In this document: positions 5,541-7,414 of the stretch, one piece after another
Layout of the letters: each line of letters begins with the position of its first letter
Numbering within the stretch: the first letter of the stretch is position 1
Source of the DNA: Bacillota bacterium
GTDB lineage: Bacteria; Bacillota; UBA5301; JASBVW01
Assembly: GCA_029961005.1 (NCBI GenBank)
Contig: JASBVW010000063.1
Location: 1 to 7,414, forward strand
Length of the DNA stretch: 7,414 bases
Direction of reading: 5' to 3'
Translations under genes and position numbers: made by a program
The notes under the pieces: generated by a model
The model's database searches: none
The model's input: the letters and a program-made list of their open reading frames with translations, nothing else
What the model was told of the DNA's origin: nothing

Positions 5541-7414
5541 ATGAGAGTAACGCGGAGAGACTTTCTCAAGCTCTCAGGGGCGGCCGCAGCGACCACGCTC
5601 CTGGCAGAGGTGGGGTTTGACCTCACTTCCGCCCGGGCGAAGGTACAAGCCCTCAAGCTCGAGGCGGCCAAGGCCGTGCCCACCATCTGCCCCTATTGCT
5701 CCTCCGGCTGCGGGATCCTGGTCTACACCAAGGATGGCGAGGTGGTCGCCACCGAGGGCGACCCGGACCATCCCATTAGCCGCGGCGGGCTGTGCAGCAA
5801 GGGGGCGGCAGTCTATCAGATCCACCACAACGAGCGGCGGTTGACCAAACCCCTTTACCGGGCGCCGGGGAGCGATCGCTGGGAGGAGAAGGAGTGGGAT
5901 TGGGTCCTGGACCAGATCACCCAGCGCATCAAAGCCACCCGGGACGCCAACTTCATCGAGCAGGAGAACGGCATCACCGTCAACCGCACCGAGGCCATCG
6001 CCAGCCTGGGCGGGGCGGCGCTGGACAACGAGGAGTGTTACCTCCTCCAGAAGCTGTTGCGCGCCCTGGGCCTCGTGTACATCGAACACCAGGCCCGTAT
6101 ATGACACTCCCCGTCGGTCGCCGGTCTGGCGCCATCATTCGGACGGGGAGCAATGACCAACCACTACATCGATTTTAAGAACACCGACTGCGCCCTCATC
6201 ATGGGGAGCAACGCGGCGGAGAACCATTCCATGGGCTTTAGGTGGCTCCTGGCGGCCCGTCAGGAGCGGGGGGCCAAGATCATCCACGTGGATCCCCGCT
6301 ACACCCGGACTTCGGCCCTGGCGGACATCTACGCTCCCCTGCGCAGCGGGACGGACATCGCCTTCATCGGCGGGATGATCAACTACATTCTGCAGAACAA
6401 CCTGTACTGGAAGGAGTACGTGGTCAAGTACACCAACGCGCCCTTCCTGGTCAGCGAGAAGTACGACTTCCAGGACGGCCTCTTCAGCGGTTACGACCCC
6501 CAGGGCCGCAAGTACGACCAGTCCTCCTGGGCCTTCCAGATGGACACCAGCGACCCGGAGAAACCCAAGCCGCTGAAGGACGAGACGCTGCAACATCCGC
6601 GCTGCGTCTTCCAGCTCTTGAAGAAGCACTATGCCCGCTACGACCTGGACACCGTCTCGGCCATCACCGGTACGCCCAAGGACCTCCTGGTCAAGGTCTA
6701 TGAGACCTTCGCCGCTACGGGCAAGCCCGACAAGAGCGGGACCATCCTCTACGCCATGGGCACCACCCAGCACACCGTAGGCTCCCAGAACGTGCGCGCT
6801 TTCGCTATCCTCCAGCTCCTGCTGGGCAACATAGGCGTGCCGGGCGGAGGGATCAACGCCCTGCGGGGCGAGTCCAACGTGCAGGGGTCCACGGACTTCG
6901 GCCTCCTCTTCCACAACCTGCCGGGTTACCTCAACACGCCGGTGAATACGCCGGAGTACGCCACCCTGGAGGCTTACCTGAAGAAGGAGACCCCCAAGAC
7001 CGGGTACTGGGCCAATAAGCCCAAGTTCATGGTGAGCTACCTGAAGGCCCTCTACGGCCCGGAGGCCACCAAAGAGAACGAGTTCTGCTACCAGTACCTG
7101 CCCAAGCGGGACGCCAAGAAGAACTACTCCCACATCGCCCTCTTCGAAGCCATGGCCAAAGGGGAGATCAAAGGGCTCATGTGCTGGGGCCAGAACCCGG
7201 TGGTGGGCGGGCCTAACGCCAACAAAGAAGCGGCGGTCCTGGCCAACCTGGACTGGCTGGTGGCTGTGGACCTGTAGGAGACCGAGACGGCGGCCTTCTG
7301 GAAGCGGCCGGGGGTAAACCCCTCTGAGATCAAGACGGAGGTCTTCCTCCTGCCGGCGGCGGCTTCGTACGAGAAGGAAGGCTCCATCTCTAACTCCGGC
7401 CGCTGGGCGCAGTA
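5541..7414 (+). CDS. fdnG: Formate dehydrogenase-N type alpha subunit, selenocysteine-containing, with a second in-frame stop (TAG); 3' end outside window
   Basis: This is the catalytic molybdo/tungsto-bis-pterin subunit that oxidises formate to CO2 outside the membrane. Residues 5-10 (RRDFLK) are a twin-arginine export motif followed by an Ala-rich hydrophobic stretch, so the enzyme is exported folded. C50, C53, C57 and C85 (CPYC, CG, then GLCSKG) bind one [4Fe-4S] cluster, and Lys87 is the conserved electron-relay lysine. TGA at codon 188 is read as selenocysteine: ARI-U-HS, with catalytic His189. Arg442 in ALRGESNVQG is the conserved active-site arginine. The frame continues through M205 (MTNHY) with G-S-N-A-A-E-N-H, a pterin-binding motif. 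Codon 579 is TAG, after which ETETAAFW, FLLPAAAS, EKEGSISNSGRW continue in frame to the window edge. The gene is thus either damaged, mis-sequenced or read through. FDH-N alpha is about 1000 residues, so roughly 380 lie beyond the window, and partner FeS and cytochrome subunits would be expected after it. ATG 5541 is the only start that keeps the export motif. Confidence 0.9.
6102..6104 (+). other. UGA selenocysteine codon (residue 188)
   Basis: TGA lies in frame at the exact place of the active-site selenocysteine of formate dehydrogenases (ARI-U-HS). The same frame continues without a break into MTNHYIDFKN, which is conserved family sequence. A SECIS-like hairpin follows directly. Confidence 0.95.
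6107..6150 (+). promoter_or_regulatory. Bacterial SECIS element
   Basis: This hairpin directs selenocysteine insertion by SelB at the UGA just before it. The lower stem is 9 perfect pairs (6107-6115 with 6142-6150). The upper stem is GG (6116-6117) with CC (6132-6133), a bulged U at 6118, then CGCC (6119-6122) with GGCG (6128-6131), closed by loop GGUCU (6123-6127). Counting the U of UGA as 1, the bulged U is 17 and the loop G-U is 23-24. These are the positions I recall for the SelB-binding U and GU of E. coli fdhF. Confidence 0.88.
7275..7277 (+). other. In-frame TAG inside the formate dehydrogenase frame (codon 579)
   Basis: TAG follows LDWLVAVDL and precedes ETETAAFWKRPGVNP, both clear formate dehydrogenase sequence in the same frame. 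Homologues, as I remember them, often have Trp or Phe here, so a TGG-to-TAG change is the simplest origin. No selenocysteine-type signal is expected for UAG. See findings. Confidence 0.9.

Noticed and set aside
6135..7133. Long minus-strand frame (332 codons) opposite the formate dehydrogenase
   Set aside because: The Val/Leu/Gly-rich translation is typical of codon-bias shadows, and the plus strand is a recognised enzyme.
6153..7277. A separate gene starting at ATG 6153
   Set aside because: This ATG is an internal Met of the formate dehydrogenase. The GGGGAG before it is the SECIS stem, and a protein without the FeS domain and Sec would be inactive.
7291..7322. Hairpins after the TAG (CGGCC/GGCCG and GGGG/CCCC) as a possible recoding signal
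   Set aside because: Short GC hairpins are common by chance in such GC-rich coding sequence, and the bases are accounted for by conserved codons.

Overview
The window is GC-rich bacterial DNA. It carries a membrane-anchored protein built of SPOCS (DUF3794) domains, the fold of the spore-morphogenesis protein SipL, together with a twin-arginine-exported selenocysteine formate dehydrogenase. Strong AAGGAGG-type ribosome binding sites and GTG starts are used. This mix fits an anaerobic, spore-forming, possibly thermophilic Firmicute of the Desulfotomaculum/Moorella/Ammonifex type. That placement is inferred from gene content, not from a phylogenetic marker.

Layout. (1) Bases 2-154 are the last 50 codons of an upstream plus-strand gene whose tail resembles the end of a SPOCS domain. 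(2) Bases 227-1837 encode a 536-residue protein: one N-terminal membrane helix, an acidic proline-rich linker and three tandem SPOCS domains. (3) A strong hairpin at 1889-1921 separates it from a convergent minus-strand gene of unknown function (1919-2341) and probably terminates both. (4) An AT-rich divergent promoter region (2342-2466) leads into a three-gene plus-strand cluster: an amidohydrolase-fold protein that lacks several metal ligands (2467-3495), a UPF0237 ACT-domain protein (3549-3893) and a UPF0210/DUF711 protein (3949-5310). The last two are a recurrent bacterial pair. (5) A 230-base non-coding stretch (5311-5540) holds strong GC-rich hairpins ahead of the formate dehydrogenase gene. 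(6) From 5541 to the window edge runs the alpha (catalytic) subunit of an FDH-N-type formate dehydrogenase.

The most notable part is the formate dehydrogenase. It appears as two open frames only because TGA at 6102-6104 is a selenocysteine codon. It sits exactly at the active site (ARI-U-HS) and is followed by a SECIS hairpin whose bulged U and loop GU fall at the same distances from the UGA as in E. coli fdhF. The same frame is then broken again by TAG at 7275-7277, after which unmistakable formate dehydrogenase sequence continues to the end of the window. This second stop is a nonsense mutation, a sequence error, or, much less likely, a recoded codon.

I see no rRNA, tRNA, CRISPR array, insertion sequence or phage gene. 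Nothing here amounts to a clearly new system. The best leads are the doubly interrupted formate dehydrogenase, the metal-site-degenerate amidohydrolase next to the ACT/UPF0210 pair, and the structured leader before the dehydrogenase.
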